64,000 nt of DNA from CAVQBP01 sp963723205. GTDB lineage: Bacteria > Bacteroidota > Ignavibacteria > Ignavibacteriales > Ignavibacteriaceae. The notes below the pieces were generated by a model that was given only the letters and a program-made list of their open reading frames with translations, did no database searches and was not told the origin of the DNA. The stretch is from positions 30,745 to 94,744 of the forward strand of contig CAVRQC010000017.1 in assembly GCA_963723205.1 (NCBI GenBank), written 5' to 3'. This document shows, piece after piece, positions 35,903-44,951 of this stretch. Position numbers and translations under genes: made by a program. Numbering within the stretch: the first letter of the stretch is position 1; the number at the start of each line of letters is the position of its first letter.

Positions 35903-37721
35903 GCAGACCCTCTAGCTTCATAATTTTTAATGCATTTGTTGTAGGGCAGGGGCCTTTAATTATCTTATATCTGAAGAACATCTTATTATCAATTATTTCT
36001 TCTTTGAAATGATAGTTAAAAACTCCGGGAGTCTCGTCTTCCAGTTTTATCAATTCCAGGTCATGTGTTGAAATTATTCCTATGCAGTTTTTTCCAGCTA
36101 ATGCTTTAATATAAGATTGACTACCGATTAATCGTTCTTTATTATTTGTTCCTTTGAATATTTCATCAATTAGAAAAAATATAGGAACCTGATTTTCTTT
36201 GTTTAATTCATTCAGAAGCTCTTTTAGACGTTTAACTTCAGCATAAAAATATGATATGCCGTCAATAACTGAGTCTGAAATATTTATTGATGTGAAAATT
36301 CTGAATAATCCTGAACTTAAACATTTGGCATTCACAACACTTCCCGAAAAAGCAAGTGAAAGGTTCATCCCTATTGTTTTTAAAAATGTACTTTTACCCG
36401 ACATATTAGAGCCGGTTATAATAATAACTTCTCCTCTTTGATTTATTCTAAAATCGTTAGAAATACTATCCTGGAAGGGTATTAAAGGATGTGCAATATT
36501 TTTTGCATCAAAAATATTTTCGTCTTTTTGTGATGTGTTTTTTATTTCAGGGAAGGTGTACTCCGGATTTAAATAAGCAAAATTAGCCATTGAAATTAAT
36601 GCTTCAAGAGTATACCAGGTTTCAAGCCAAACGGGCATATGTCCCGATAGATCTGATTTTATTTTTTCAAATTTGTAAGCCAGAAAAAAATCCCATGGGA
36701 ATACAGCATTGAGTAAAATCCTGATTAAAGGATTTTTCTGGAAACCTGAAAAAAAGATTAACCTGCTGATTTTTTTAAAATATTTAGTGGGGGATTTTCT
36801 TTTGTTTGTAAAAGATGAACATAAATTTTTTAGATTTTGATTTTTCCCATATTGATATTCTTCAAGGAATTTAAGTATTGCATAAAATTTCCCTGCATCT
36901 TCGGCCAGGGTCAGTGATTTATCTAAAAGCTCGTCAATATATTTAGAATTTATATTATAAATAAAAAATATTAATAAGGTTGTTGCAGGCCATAAAATAT
37001 ATGAGATATCAAAAATCGACAGTAAAATGAAAATGATATTCAGAGGAGTAAGAAATGCTAATGCTATAAGAATCTTTTTAATATGAGTAACGCCGGAGCT
37101 TTTTGTCAGCCAGTCCAGAAGTTTTTTCCCGTACAGTTCTTTTTTTGTCACTATGTTTGAATTTAAGAGAAGTTTTCCCCTGAATTTTGTTAAGGGGATT
37201 AATTCATTGATAATGTTTTGACGGTACAGTATATCATTTAGAGAAGGATTTGCGCAGGTCAGCCATTCAAGTAATTTTAAACTTCCTTCGGAAGTGACTG
37301 AAGCATCCATTAATCGGTGAAGCGAATATTCTCCGGAAATATTTAAATCGAATTCGAAAGGGTGAGGACTTTTTAATTTATTTATTTTTTTAGCAGGCAG
37401 ATTTTCCCAGTCTATTTTTATCCTGGCAAGGTTGGTTGATTTAATATCGATCCAGATTTTTTGTTTTCTGATACCTTTATCAATATTGTTGTGAAACTTT
37501 GTAAGTATACCAAGAGTTGCCAGGGATACTACTGCAATAGCAATTACAAACTGCATCGATAAAAAAAAGTAAGATATGAAGAAGAAAACTATGCCTGATA
37601 GAAGAATTATAGCTTTTGTTGTTCCTAATTTCCTGCTTCTTTGCTCAAGCTGAAAAAGTCTTTTCTTAAATCGTGTTATCTGGTTTTCAATTTGTTTTAA
37701 TCTTGAATTCTGTATATCCAT
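35892..37721 (-). CDS. Membrane-anchored MutS-family ATPase
   Basis: 609 residues. An N-terminal coiled coil is followed by two hydrophobic helices (about 38-80), a helical middle with another hydrophobic pair (about 212-250), and then a MutS domain V ATPase. The ATPase shows GSNMSGKSTFLKTIGMNLSL (Walker A), FFLIDEIFKGTNNKERL (Walker B and signature region) and IISTHDLELIKL (His loop). It lacks the mismatch-recognition domain I with its Phe-x-Glu motif. It is therefore not the repair protein but a Bacteroidota-type MutS homologue tied to the membrane. Function unknown. It ends in an 11-bp convergent overlap with the yihY-like gene. Confidence 0.85.
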   Translation of the reverse strand: MDIQNSRLKQIENQITRFKKRLFQLEQRSRKLGTTKAIILLSGIVFFFISYFFLSMQFVIAIAVVSLATLGILTKFHNNIDKGIRKQKIWIDIKSTNLARIKIDWENLPAKKINKLKSPHPFEFDLNISGEYSLHRLMDASVTSEGSLKLLEWLTCANPSLNDILYRQNIINELIPLTKFRGKLLLNSNIVTKKELYGKKLLDWLTKSSGVTHIKKILIALAFLTPLNIIFILLSIFDISYILWPATTLLIFFIYNINSKYIDELLDKSLTLAEDAGKFYAILKFLEEYQYGKNQNLKNLCSSFTNKRKSPTKYFKKISRLIFFSGFQKNPLIRILLNAVFPWDFFLAYKFEKIKSDLSGHMPVWLETWYTLEALISMANFAYLNPEYTFPEIKNTSQKDENIFDAKNIAHPLIPFQDSISNDFRINQRGEVIIITGSNMSGKSTFLKTIGMNLSLAFSGSVVNAKCLSSGLFRIFTSINISDSVIDGISYFYAEVKRLKELLNELNKENQVPIFFLIDEIFKGTNNKERLIGSQSYIKALAGKNCIGIISTHDLELIKLEDETPGVFNYHFKEEIIDNKMFFRYKIIKGPCPTTNALKIMKLEGLPID

Positions 37722-37918
37722 TTTATGAAATCTAAATGTGAAGAAATTATTACATCAAATATAAAAGAGCCTTTTATAAAATGATATGTCTATTTAAACA
37801 ATAGGTGAATAATTTATAGTGTTAATCATTATTCATATCCACTTCTTATTATTGATAAAAAGTTTTAATTTAGTAACATGCTCCGGGTATTTTATAAGTA
37901 GTTAAATATAGGAGAAAG

Positions 37919-38485
37919 GTGGGATTAGGAAATATCTTTTTAATCGTTTGTTCCTGCTGGGTTGTTTCAGAAACTCTTTTACTGGTTTTCCGCCGTGCTA
38001 AAACAGGAAGCCAGGATAAAGATTCAGGATTTCTTAAATGGTTAAATATTGTAATTTATTCATCTGTTTTTGGAGGTGTATTTATTGCCTTTACGCAGTA
38101 CGGGCATATTAAAAATTATCCGCATTTTCTTCAATTGGCTGGTCTTATTTTCATTTTATTTGGATTAGTAATCCGTTGGATTTCCATATTAATATTGCGT
38201 AAGTATTTTACTGTTGATGTATCAATACAAGCAGGTCATAAAATTATTCAATCAGGTATATATAAATATTTGCGTCATCCCTCTTATACGGGAATGCTGC
38301 TTTCATTTTTTGGATTAGCCATAAGTCTAAATAATTGGATTTCCTTTTGTGTTATTCTTTTCCCTATCATTTATGTCTTATTGAAAAGGATTAAAATAGA
38401 AGAAAAGGCGTTGAATAGTTCATTTGGAAATGAATATTTAATTTATAGTAAAAATACATGGAGATTAATACCATGGCTGTTTTAA
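37919..38485 (+). CDS. Isoprenylcysteine carboxyl methyltransferase-like (ICMT/PEMT) membrane protein
   Basis: 188 residues with four to five membrane helices. KIIQSGIYKYLRHPSYTGML is the SAM-binding signature (G-x-Y-x-x-x-RHPxYxG) of the ICMT/phospholipid methyltransferase superfamily, and the C-terminal EEKALNSSFGNEYLIYSKNT supplies the conserved Glu/Tyr. It starts at GTG with AGGAG immediately upstream. Bacterial members methylate lipids or small molecules; the substrate is unknown. The E2-like gene follows 64 bp later on the same strand. Confidence 0.82.
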   Translation: MGLGNIFLIVCSCWVVSETLLLVFRRAKTGSQDKDSGFLKWLNIVIYSSVFGGVFIAFTQYGHIKNYPHFLQLAGLIFILFGLVIRWISILILRKYFTVDVSIQAGHKIIQSGIYKYLRHPSYTGMLLSFFGLAISLNNWISFCVILFPIIYVLLKRIKIEEKALNSSFGNEYLIYSKNTWRLIPWLF

Positions 38486-38549
38486 CTAAATTCAACATTT
38501 TATTTAAGATAAAAAATGATTTATAGAATTATTAATATTCTGATCAAGG

Positions 38550-39334
38550 ATGAAAAATAATAATGGCTTTAAATTTATTCCGCTTAGCATTAATAGGCAG
38601 ATATTTATTGCTTCAGCTTCAGTTACCAAAGAAAAAAATGCGATTCACGGATTTACGGAAGTGGATATTACAGTCCCTCGCCGGCATATAAAAAATCATT
38701 TTGAGAAAACGGGGGAAAAACTTTCACCTACAGCATATATTATTGCATGCCTTGCACAGGTTATTAAAGAATATCCTCAAATGAATTCATTTATTAAGAG
38801 ACGAAAACTGGTTTTACTTGAAGATGTTACTGTTAGTGTATTGGTAGAAAGAGAAATTAATGGGGAAAAAATTCCCGAACCAATCGGAATAAAAGCAGCA
38901 CAAAAAAAACATTTTATCAAATACAGAAAGAGATAAGGGAAGCAAAAAAAATAAAGAATGAAAAACTCGGAAGCCTCTGGGGTCAGGCATGGATCCGATT
39001 CATTCCTAATTTCCTGTTTAAAACCTTTGTCTGGTTGGCAGATAAAAATATTAGTATGGCAAAACGATATGGGAAAGTTGCTGTTACAGCAATCGGAATG
39101 TTTAGTAAAGAACCGGTCTGGTTTTTACCTCATGGAAGTAGTACTGTTTTAATCACAGTAGGAAGTATTAGTAATAAACCTGTCGAGATTGATGGGGAAT
39201 TTGTTTCAAGAGAACATCTTTGTTTAACTGCCTCATTCGATCATAATATTATTGATGGTGCTCCTGCTGCTCGTTTTATGAATAGGTTTATCGAAGAAAT
39301 CAAAAGCGGAGAATTATTGCAGTTTAAAACATAG
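38550..39334 (+). pseudogene. 2-oxoacid dehydrogenase E2-type acyltransferase (catalytic domain only), one frameshift
   Basis: Frame 1 gives PLSINRQIFIASASVTKEKN to EPIGIKAAQKK and then stops. If the A8 run at 38902-38909 is read as A9, the frame continues through FYQIQKEIREAKKIKNEKLG and WIRFIPNFLFKTFVW to the C-terminus, for about 261 residues. The late motif ASFDHNIIDGAPAARFMNRF contains the catalytic His of the chloramphenicol-acetyltransferase-like E2 fold (DHRxxDG in classic E2, DHNIIDG here). No lipoyl or E1-binding domain is present, so it is a stand-alone acyltransferase domain. The break sits exactly in a homopolymer, so a base-count error or transcriptional slippage could restore the protein. 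Confidence 0.8.
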
Positions 39335-39444
39335 TTTGCAAATATAAAATATTAGAACAATGCTGTATATAGTTTTGTTTAATATTCTGATACATATTTA
39401 AAAATGACCCCTAATCTTATTTTCGGGATTATTTATGCTGAATT

Positions 39445-41106
39445 TTATACTCCTGCTAAATATTCATGAACAAGCTTAATTGCCATAGCACCTTCACCTA
39501 CTGCAGAAGCTACCCGGTTCATGGCACCGGCTCTGACATCGCCCGCAGAAAAAATCCCGGGAAGACAAGTTTCAAGAGGGTAAGGATCGCGTTCAAGTTT
39601 CCATACTTTTTTAAAATTTTCAGATTTGAATAAATCTCTGCCGGTTTCAATAAATCCTTTGGGATCTTTAAATATATCAAGCTTAATCCAGTCTGTCACT
39701 GGTCTTGCACCAATGAAAATAAATAATGCACCTGCTTCAGTAGTCTTTCGGTTGCCGGTTGTAATATCTTCTATTGTAACACATTCGAGTCTTTTAATTC
39801 CGGTTGCTTCAGCAATAATAGAATTAGTTATTAAAGATATATTACTAGTTTTATTTATTTGTTCAATGAGATAGTGCGACATTGTAGAATCGAGAGAGTT
39901 TTTCCTAATCACAATAAAAACATTTTCAGCATAACCCGAAAGATACATTGCAGCCTGCCCGGCAGAATTACCGCCGCCCACAATAAATACATTTTTCCCC
40001 TTGCATGAATGCGCTTCGGCTGTTGCTGAACCATAATAGATTCCAGCACCGGTTAGTTCATTTATTCCTTTAGTATCCAAAGTTTTATAATCAACACCGG
40101 TGGAAATAATAATAGAAAGTGCTTTTATCTGCAATCCATTGGAGAGAGACAAAATTTTATATTTGTCTTTTGTATTTATATCAACTACCTGGCAGGGTAA
40201 AAGAAACTCAACACCAAATCTTGATGCCTGTGTTAAGGCTCTCCGGGTAAGATCGGCACCCGATAGTCCAGAAGGGAATCCAAGATAATTTTCAATTCTT
40301 GAGCTGGTGCCTGCCTGACCTCCGGGTGCTTTTTTTTCTATCATAAGAGTTTTTAAGCCTTCAGTGCCGCCATATACTGCTGCTGCTAAACCTGCCGGTC
40401 CCGCGCCAATGATTACTACATCATAAAATTCTTCCAAGGCAGTCGACTTCAATCCAATCTTTGCTGCTATATCAACTTCAACAGGATTTTTTAATATGTT
40501 ACCGTCTTCAAATAAAACCACCGGTAATTCTTTGGATTCGATCTTGTGTAAATTTAATAATTCTGCAGCTTCCTTATTTAATTCTATGTCCAGCCATTTG
40601 TAAGGGATTAAATTGCCGGTTAAGAAATCTTTTATTCTATGTGACAAAGGCGACCATTGATAGCCAATGATTTTAATTCCTTCAAATTCAGGTATAAAGC
40701 TATTCTGCCAATCTTCAAGAAGATCATTTAATACAGGATAGAGCTTTTCTTCGGGTGGATTCCATGGCTTGAGAAGATAATAATCTAATCTTAACGTATT
40801 GATTGCTTTTATTGCCGCATCGATATCTGAATAAGCTGTTAATAATACTTTTTTTGCATTAGGAAAAAATTCTCTTGCTTTTTCAATGAATACAGTTCCT
40901 TCCATCTCAGGCATACGTTGGTCGGAAATAAACAGAGCAACTTCTTCATTTTTTAATTTCAATTCTTTGATAGATTCAAGTGCTTCGACAACTGAATTGG
41001 TTGCAAGTACTTTATATTCCTCGCGGAATTTATTCCGAACATCCCTCTGGATAGCCCTTAGTACTTGGATATCATCATCAATTATTATTATAAATGGAAG
41101 TTTCAT
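39445..41106 (-). CDS. Response regulator fused to glutaredoxin-like and thioredoxin-reductase-like domains
   Basis: 553 residues in three parts. REC domain (1-135): acidic D10-D12, phosphoacceptor D62 in FISDQRMPE, T90 and K113. Glutaredoxin-like domain (about 143-222): the CPxC position is replaced (QWSPLSHRIKDFL), with the cis-Pro in ELPVVLFEDG. Flavoprotein domain (227-553): FAD GAGPAG 234-239, PGGQAGTSSRIENYLGFPSG, NADPH site GGGNSAG 377-383, and a C-terminal FSAGDVRAGAMNRVASAVGEGAMA. The CATC redox pair of thioredoxin reductase is missing (GIYYGSATAEAHS). It is thus a flavin-dependent NAD(P)H oxidoreductase or sensor controlled by phosphorylation. It overlaps the histidine kinase gene by 29 bp. 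Confidence 0.9.
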   Translation of the reverse strand: MKLPFIIIIDDDIQVLRAIQRDVRNKFREEYKVLATNSVVEALESIKELKLKNEEVALFISDQRMPEMEGTVFIEKAREFFPNAKKVLLTAYSDIDAAIKAINTLRLDYYLLKPWNPPEEKLYPVLNDLLEDWQNSFIPEFEGIKIIGYQWSPLSHRIKDFLTGNLIPYKWLDIELNKEAAELLNLHKIESKELPVVLFEDGNILKNPVEVDIAAKIGLKSTALEEFYDVVIIGAGPAGLAAAVYGGTEGLKTLMIEKKAPGGQAGTSSRIENYLGFPSGLSGADLTRRALTQASRFGVEFLLPCQVVDINTKDKYKILSLSNGLQIKALSIIISTGVDYKTLDTKGINELTGAGIYYGSATAEAHSCKGKNVFIVGGGNSAGQAAMYLSGYAENVFIVIRKNSLDSTMSHYLIEQINKTSNISLITNSIIAEATGIKRLECVTIEDITTGNRKTTEAGALFIFIGARPVTDWIKLDIFKDPKGFIETGRDLFKSENFKKVWKLERDPYPLETCLPGIFSAGDVRAGAMNRVASAVGEGAMAIKLVHEYLAGV

Positions 41107-42529
41107 CTTTTACTTCTTCTGATAATTGTTGAGAAACCGGTAAATGAATAATAAACTCAGTCTTACCCGGAATTGAATTTACTTTAATTTCACCGTTATG
41201 GTGATTGATAACATTTTTTACAATATCGAGTCCTATTCCCGTTCCTTCCCCAACTTTTTTAGTTGTAAAGAAAGGATCAAATATGCGGGAAAGAATTTCT
41301 TTTGGAATACCTGTCCCATTGTCGGAAATTCGTACGGTTAAATTCTTATTATCGCATTCTGTTTCTATTATTATTTCACCATTTTGCGGCACAACATAGA
41401 TAGCATTATCAATAATATTTGTCCATACTTGGTTTAATTCTCCGATATAAACTTCAACTTCAGGTAAGTCTTTGCAAAAAACTTTTTTAATCGAGATATT
41501 TTTCTCCCGGATTTTATATCCAAGAAGAATCAGAGTATCTTCTATGTCTTTGTGAATATCAGTATTATTAAGACCTCCGGCTCTATCCATATGTACATGT
41601 GATTTAATAGCATCTACTAACATTGTAATGCGTTCTGAAGCATTTTCAAGATCTTTTATTAAATGTTCTGAGCTTAACAGATTTTCAATCCAGTTAAGAA
41701 TATTTTGAAATGCTTCAATCTGGATACTCCCAAAAATTACATCAAAATCAGTCGGGGAAAAACCTGCATCAGTCAATGTCTCCGCCACTTCGGTTCTGCA
41801 ACTAATACCTCTATCACTCAGCCAATTATTTAGTTCGTCTTCTTTCTGAATACGTTGAAGCGGAGATATTTTATTTTTTGTGGCATTTTTAATATTTGCT
41901 GTTTCGTGTATACTTTTAATAATTTCCGGGGTAATATTATATCTCAGCAGCGCTTCGGTAAGATCAAAATTCTGTTTCCATCTTTTATTCAATTCTTCCG
42001 AAATCCTGTCGATTGCGGCAGCAGGATTGTTCATTTCATGCGCAATTCCGGCTGCAAGCTTGCCCAGGGCACTTACTTTCTCCTGCTGCATTTGTGTAGT
42101 AGCAAAAGCACGGGCTCTTTCAGTCATATAACCAATCAGACCTTGTATAAAAGCGGGATTGAGCTTTTCCAGCTCTTGAAAATATTTTTTATGTAGTTTA
42201 AGTGTACATACCTTTCCTGCTGCATATCCATTCCCAGGTGAGTTTTTCAATCTTGAGTATGGCAATAATCCGCTTACACCCCCGGTACTTTCATTATTTT
42301 CAACACTATGGTAATAAACCAGTTTCCCGTTTACATTCATGTAAAAGTCCATTTTTCCTTCCAGGAAGAAGAACATTTCATTTATAGGTTCACCGGTTTT
42401 AATGAGTGTATCTCCATCATTGTACTCTTCACTTTCAGCACGGTTTAAGATCCAGTTAAGATGCTCATCAGGTAAATCCTTTAAAGCAACAACTTTTTTT
42501 AATTTTTCTATTGTTACAGATTGATTCAT
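41078..42529 (-). CDS. Histidine kinase with N-terminal cyclic-nucleotide-binding-like domain
   Basis: 483 residues, soluble. A cNMP-binding/CRP-like beta-roll occupies about 10-125 (YNDGDTLIKTGEPINEMFFFLEGKMDF). The H-box follows with H164 in KLAAGIAHEMNNPAAAI, and then a HATPase with NQVWTNIIDNAIYVVPQNG (N box), ISDNGTGIPKEI (G1), FDPFFTTK (F) and GTGIGLDIVKNVI (G2). No transmembrane helix is visible. It reads into the REC-flavoprotein gene with a 29-bp overlap, so the two are almost certainly a cognate pair. The canonical nucleotide-binding Arg of the phosphate cassette is not obvious (GGVSGLLPYSRL), so the ligand is open. Confidence 0.9.
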   Translation of the reverse strand: MNQSVTIEKLKKVVALKDLPDEHLNWILNRAESEEYNDGDTLIKTGEPINEMFFFLEGKMDFYMNVNGKLVYYHSVENNESTGGVSGLLPYSRLKNSPGNGYAAGKVCTLKLHKKYFQELEKLNPAFIQGLIGYMTERARAFATTQMQQEKVSALGKLAAGIAHEMNNPAAAIDRISEELNKRWKQNFDLTEALLRYNITPEIIKSIHETANIKNATKNKISPLQRIQKEDELNNWLSDRGISCRTEVAETLTDAGFSPTDFDVIFGSIQIEAFQNILNWIENLLSSEHLIKDLENASERITMLVDAIKSHVHMDRAGGLNNTDIHKDIEDTLILLGYKIREKNISIKKVFCKDLPEVEVYIGELNQVWTNIIDNAIYVVPQNGEIIIETECDNKNLTVRISDNGTGIPKEILSRIFDPFFTTKKVGEGTGIGLDIVKNVINHHNGEIKVNSIPGKTEFIIHLPVSQQLSEEVKDETSIYNNN

Positions 42530-43070
42530 AAAAGTACCTAAAATGAAAACAATTATTTAATTACTATACCGATTGTATTTTTTCTTGCCGATACTAAAAG
42601 GAGTGCATGTAATATCTGGATTGAGAAATGATATTACCTCACTCAAATTAGGAGATAAAGGAAAATATTAATGTGCCAGGGTTAACACATTGAATAAAAA
42701 AGTAAATAAAATATTAGATTATTTAGGTACAGTAAAAATAATATGTTAAAATATAAATATATCTCTCAATACGGGGCAAAAATGAAAACCGCAATCAGCA
42801 GAAAATTTCGAGAAAGATTCATCAGCTTTCCGATCGGTTTATTCAACTGCTGGAATCCGCACTCAATAAAGCAGGTTTTTTGATTAAGATTTTTTAAGTG
42901 AATCTTTGATTAAATGCGAATACTTTTATTCCCGTCAATAAGAAAGATTTTTCTCACTATCGCTAATTTACAATAATCCTATGAATAATTAATTAAATAT
43001 TGAAATTATTTGATTGGTATAATAATTGTCTAATAATCTTAAGCAGTATCATTAATAGTCGAGGTGTAAA
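42530..43070. other. 541-bp AT-rich spacer without supported gene
   Basis: This lies between the divergent histidine kinase gene and the small membrane ORF. It contains only a 33-codon reading frame (42782 onward, plus strand) without a ribosome site or recognisable motif. No clear hairpins or repeats were seen. It presumably holds promoters for the two divergent units. Confidence 0.4.
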
Positions 43071-43199
43071 ATGACAATATTAAAAATAAAAGATTTCATT
43101 TCTGATTATACTGCACTTTTTTTTATGTTGTTTATAGCATTCGGTTGGCTCGTTGCATGGGTAATCTATGTACTTTTTGCCGTTGTATTTTTTAAATAA
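43071..43199 (+). CDS. 42-residue single-helix membrane peptide
   Basis: An ATG with GAGGTG 5 nt upstream opens a 42-codon frame: a polar start (MTILKIKDFISDYTA) and then a continuous hydrophobic helix with GWLVAWVIYVLFAVVF ending in Lys. A strong intrinsic terminator lies 50 bp downstream (43250-43290). Ribosome site, helix and terminator together make it a believable small gene. No homologue is recognised. It could be a small regulator or toxin-like membrane peptide, but nothing shows which. Confidence 0.55.
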   Translation: MTILKIKDFISDYTALFFMLFIAFGWLVAWVIYVLFAVVFFK

Positions 43200-43249
43200 T
43201 ATAAAAGTTATACTAGAAATTAAAATAATAATGTAAGAAGGGGATGGAT

Positions 43250-43290
43250 TGCAGAAGCCGGGGATTTTACCGGTTTCTGCATTTTGATTA
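43250..43290 (+). terminator. Intrinsic terminator after the small membrane gene
   Basis: Stem 43250-43261 pairs with 43270-43281 (12 bp with one G-T pair) around an 8-nt loop, followed by TTTTGATTATTT. Its position fits the end of the 43071-43199 transcript. Confidence 0.75.
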
Positions 43291-43409
43291 TTTAACAATT
43301 ATAAATTTATAATCACTTCGAAAATCAGCTTATTAATCTTCATTAAATTCAAATATTAGTTGCTATTATTATTTGATTTATCATATCTTTCTGTTTCATA
43401 AATAAAATA

Positions 43410-43436
43410 TTGCATTTTACAATCCGGATAATTTTG
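43410..43436 (+). promoter_or_regulatory. Bacteroidota-type promoter before the MATE gene
   Basis: TAATTTTG at 43429-43436 matches TAnnTTTG, with a TTG at 43410-43412 at a somewhat short spacing (16 nt). Transcription would begin near 43443. That leaves room for the ATG at 43465 but hardly for the TTG at 43450. Confidence 0.4.
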
Positions 43437-43464
43437 CGGTAAAGTCTATTTGAACGTTATCTTT

Positions 43465-44826
43465 ATGAATTTACTTCCCGTTAATAGTTATTATAAAAAA
43501 ATATTAAAACTTGCACTGCCGGCTATTGCTGGTCTGTCGACACAAATGGTTGTATCTTTGGTTGATACAGCTATGGTAGGAAGACTTGATGAAGCACAAT
43601 ATGCGTTGGCAGCTATGGGATTGGGTGTCCTCGCTACCTGGGCGTTGATAAGCTTTTTTTCAAGCCTTGCAACAGGTACACATGTAATTGTTGCAAGAAA
43701 ATTCGGGGAGCAAGATTATAAGGGATGTGCAATTGCATTAAATAATTCACTGATTCTCGGATTTTGTATAGGATGTATTGTAGCTATTATCGGAGTATTA
43801 GCATCAAGTGATATTGCACATTTCTTTGCTGCTGATAAAACTGTAGGCGATCTTGCATCACAATATATTTTTTACAGGTTTCTTGGAATTCCGTTTTTTC
43901 TGATTTCCGTTTCATACAGGGGGTTCTTTTTCGGGATAAGTAAAACCAAAATTTTTATGGTATCGGGGATAGTTACAAACCTTCTTAATATTTTCTTTAA
44001 CACAGTATTTATATATGGAAATTTCGGGATGCCGAGAATGGGATTGGCAGGTGCAGGTTTAGCTTCAAGTCTCGCAACTTTATTCGATTTCTTTTTCTAT
44101 TTGACTATTATTTTACTGCCCGGATACCGGCAGAGATACCAGAACTTTAAGAATTTCAGATTCGATAAAACTATTATTAAAGCAATATATAAGATCTCTT
44201 TACCCGTTTCTTTGCAGAATATATTTATCCTTATCGGCTTTTTGCTTTTCGTCGTTACAACAGGTTTAATAGGCGTGCATGAACAGGCAGCAACGCAGGC
44301 AATAATAAGTACTTTATTTATTTCCTTTTTACCTTGCTTTGGTTTCGGAATTGCTGTTCAGACTCTGGTGGGTAACAATCTTGGCTCAGGACAGTTTGCA
44401 AGGGCTAAGATATATGGCTTCGAAACGGCAAAAATTGCTACTTATTATACCATCTTTCTCGGACTCATTTATATTTTTCTTCCTGATATTGTTTTACTAT
44501 TAATCACTACGGATAAAAGTATTATTGCAGTAGCAAAACCCGCACTAAGAGTTGCTGGTTTTGCGCAAATATTTTATGCTACAGGGGTTGTACTTGCAAA
44601 TGGTCTGCAGTCTGCAGGTAAAACAGTATTTGTTATGAAGGCCGAAGTAATAACAAATATTTTTATCTTCGTCCCTTTAGCATATTTTCTGGGAGTTTAT
44701 CTGAAGCTAGGATTGGTCTGGGCCTGGATGGCTTTACCGGTTTATATCATTATTTATTCAACATCTATTTTGCTCAAGTTTAGAAAAGGTGATTGGTACG
44801 ACGAAAAAATTATAGAAGAGACTTAA
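43465..44826 (+). CDS. MATE family efflux transporter (DinF/NorM type)
   Basis: About 453 residues with twelve membrane helices in two similar halves. PAIAGLSTQMVVSLVDTAMVG at the start and the second-half equivalent ISLPVSLQNIFILIGFLLFV are typical. FGIAVQTLVGNNLGSGQFARA is the conserved half-motif (G-x-G-x-A-x-Q-x-x-x-G). It exports cationic drugs or metabolites by Na+ or H+ antiport. The frame extends to TTG 43450, but the ATG at 43465 is better placed relative to the promoter-like element. Confidence 0.9.
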   Translation: MNLLPVNSYYKKILKLALPAIAGLSTQMVVSLVDTAMVGRLDEAQYALAAMGLGVLATWALISFFSSLATGTHVIVARKFGEQDYKGCAIALNNSLILGFCIGCIVAIIGVLASSDIAHFFAADKTVGDLASQYIFYRFLGIPFFLISVSYRGFFFGISKTKIFMVSGIVTNLLNIFFNTVFIYGNFGMPRMGLAGAGLASSLATLFDFFFYLTIILLPGYRQRYQNFKNFRFDKTIIKAIYKISLPVSLQNIFILIGFLLFVVTTGLIGVHEQAATQAIISTLFISFLPCFGFGIAVQTLVGNNLGSGQFARAKIYGFETAKIATYYTIFLGLIYIFLPDIVLLLITTDKSIIAVAKPALRVAGFAQIFYATGVVLANGLQSAGKTVFVMKAEVITNIFIFVPLAYFLGVYLKLGLVWAWMALPVYIIIYSTSILLKFRKGDWYDEKIIEET

Positions 44827-44951
44827 AGCTCTATTAAAATATTTTTTATTACCATCTGCGTTAAAAAAAATCTTATTAACCATCTGTTCATCATCTCAGT
44901 TTTTATTTACTTTCAATTTTAGATATATTAAAAAAATAAATTTTAAAAAAT

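Noticed and set aside
39445..41106. Naming the REC-flavoprotein a thioredoxin-disulfide reductase
   Set aside because: The CATC active-site pair is absent, so disulphide reduction is not supported by the sequence.
42782..42883. 33-codon frame in the 42.5-43.1 kb spacer
   Set aside because: No ribosome site, no recognisable motif, and the overlapping frame is equally plausible as protein; treated as non-coding.
43080..43298. 72-residue minus-strand frame over the small membrane gene
   Set aside because: It reads through the terminator hairpin and lies antisense to the better supported 43071-43199 frame.
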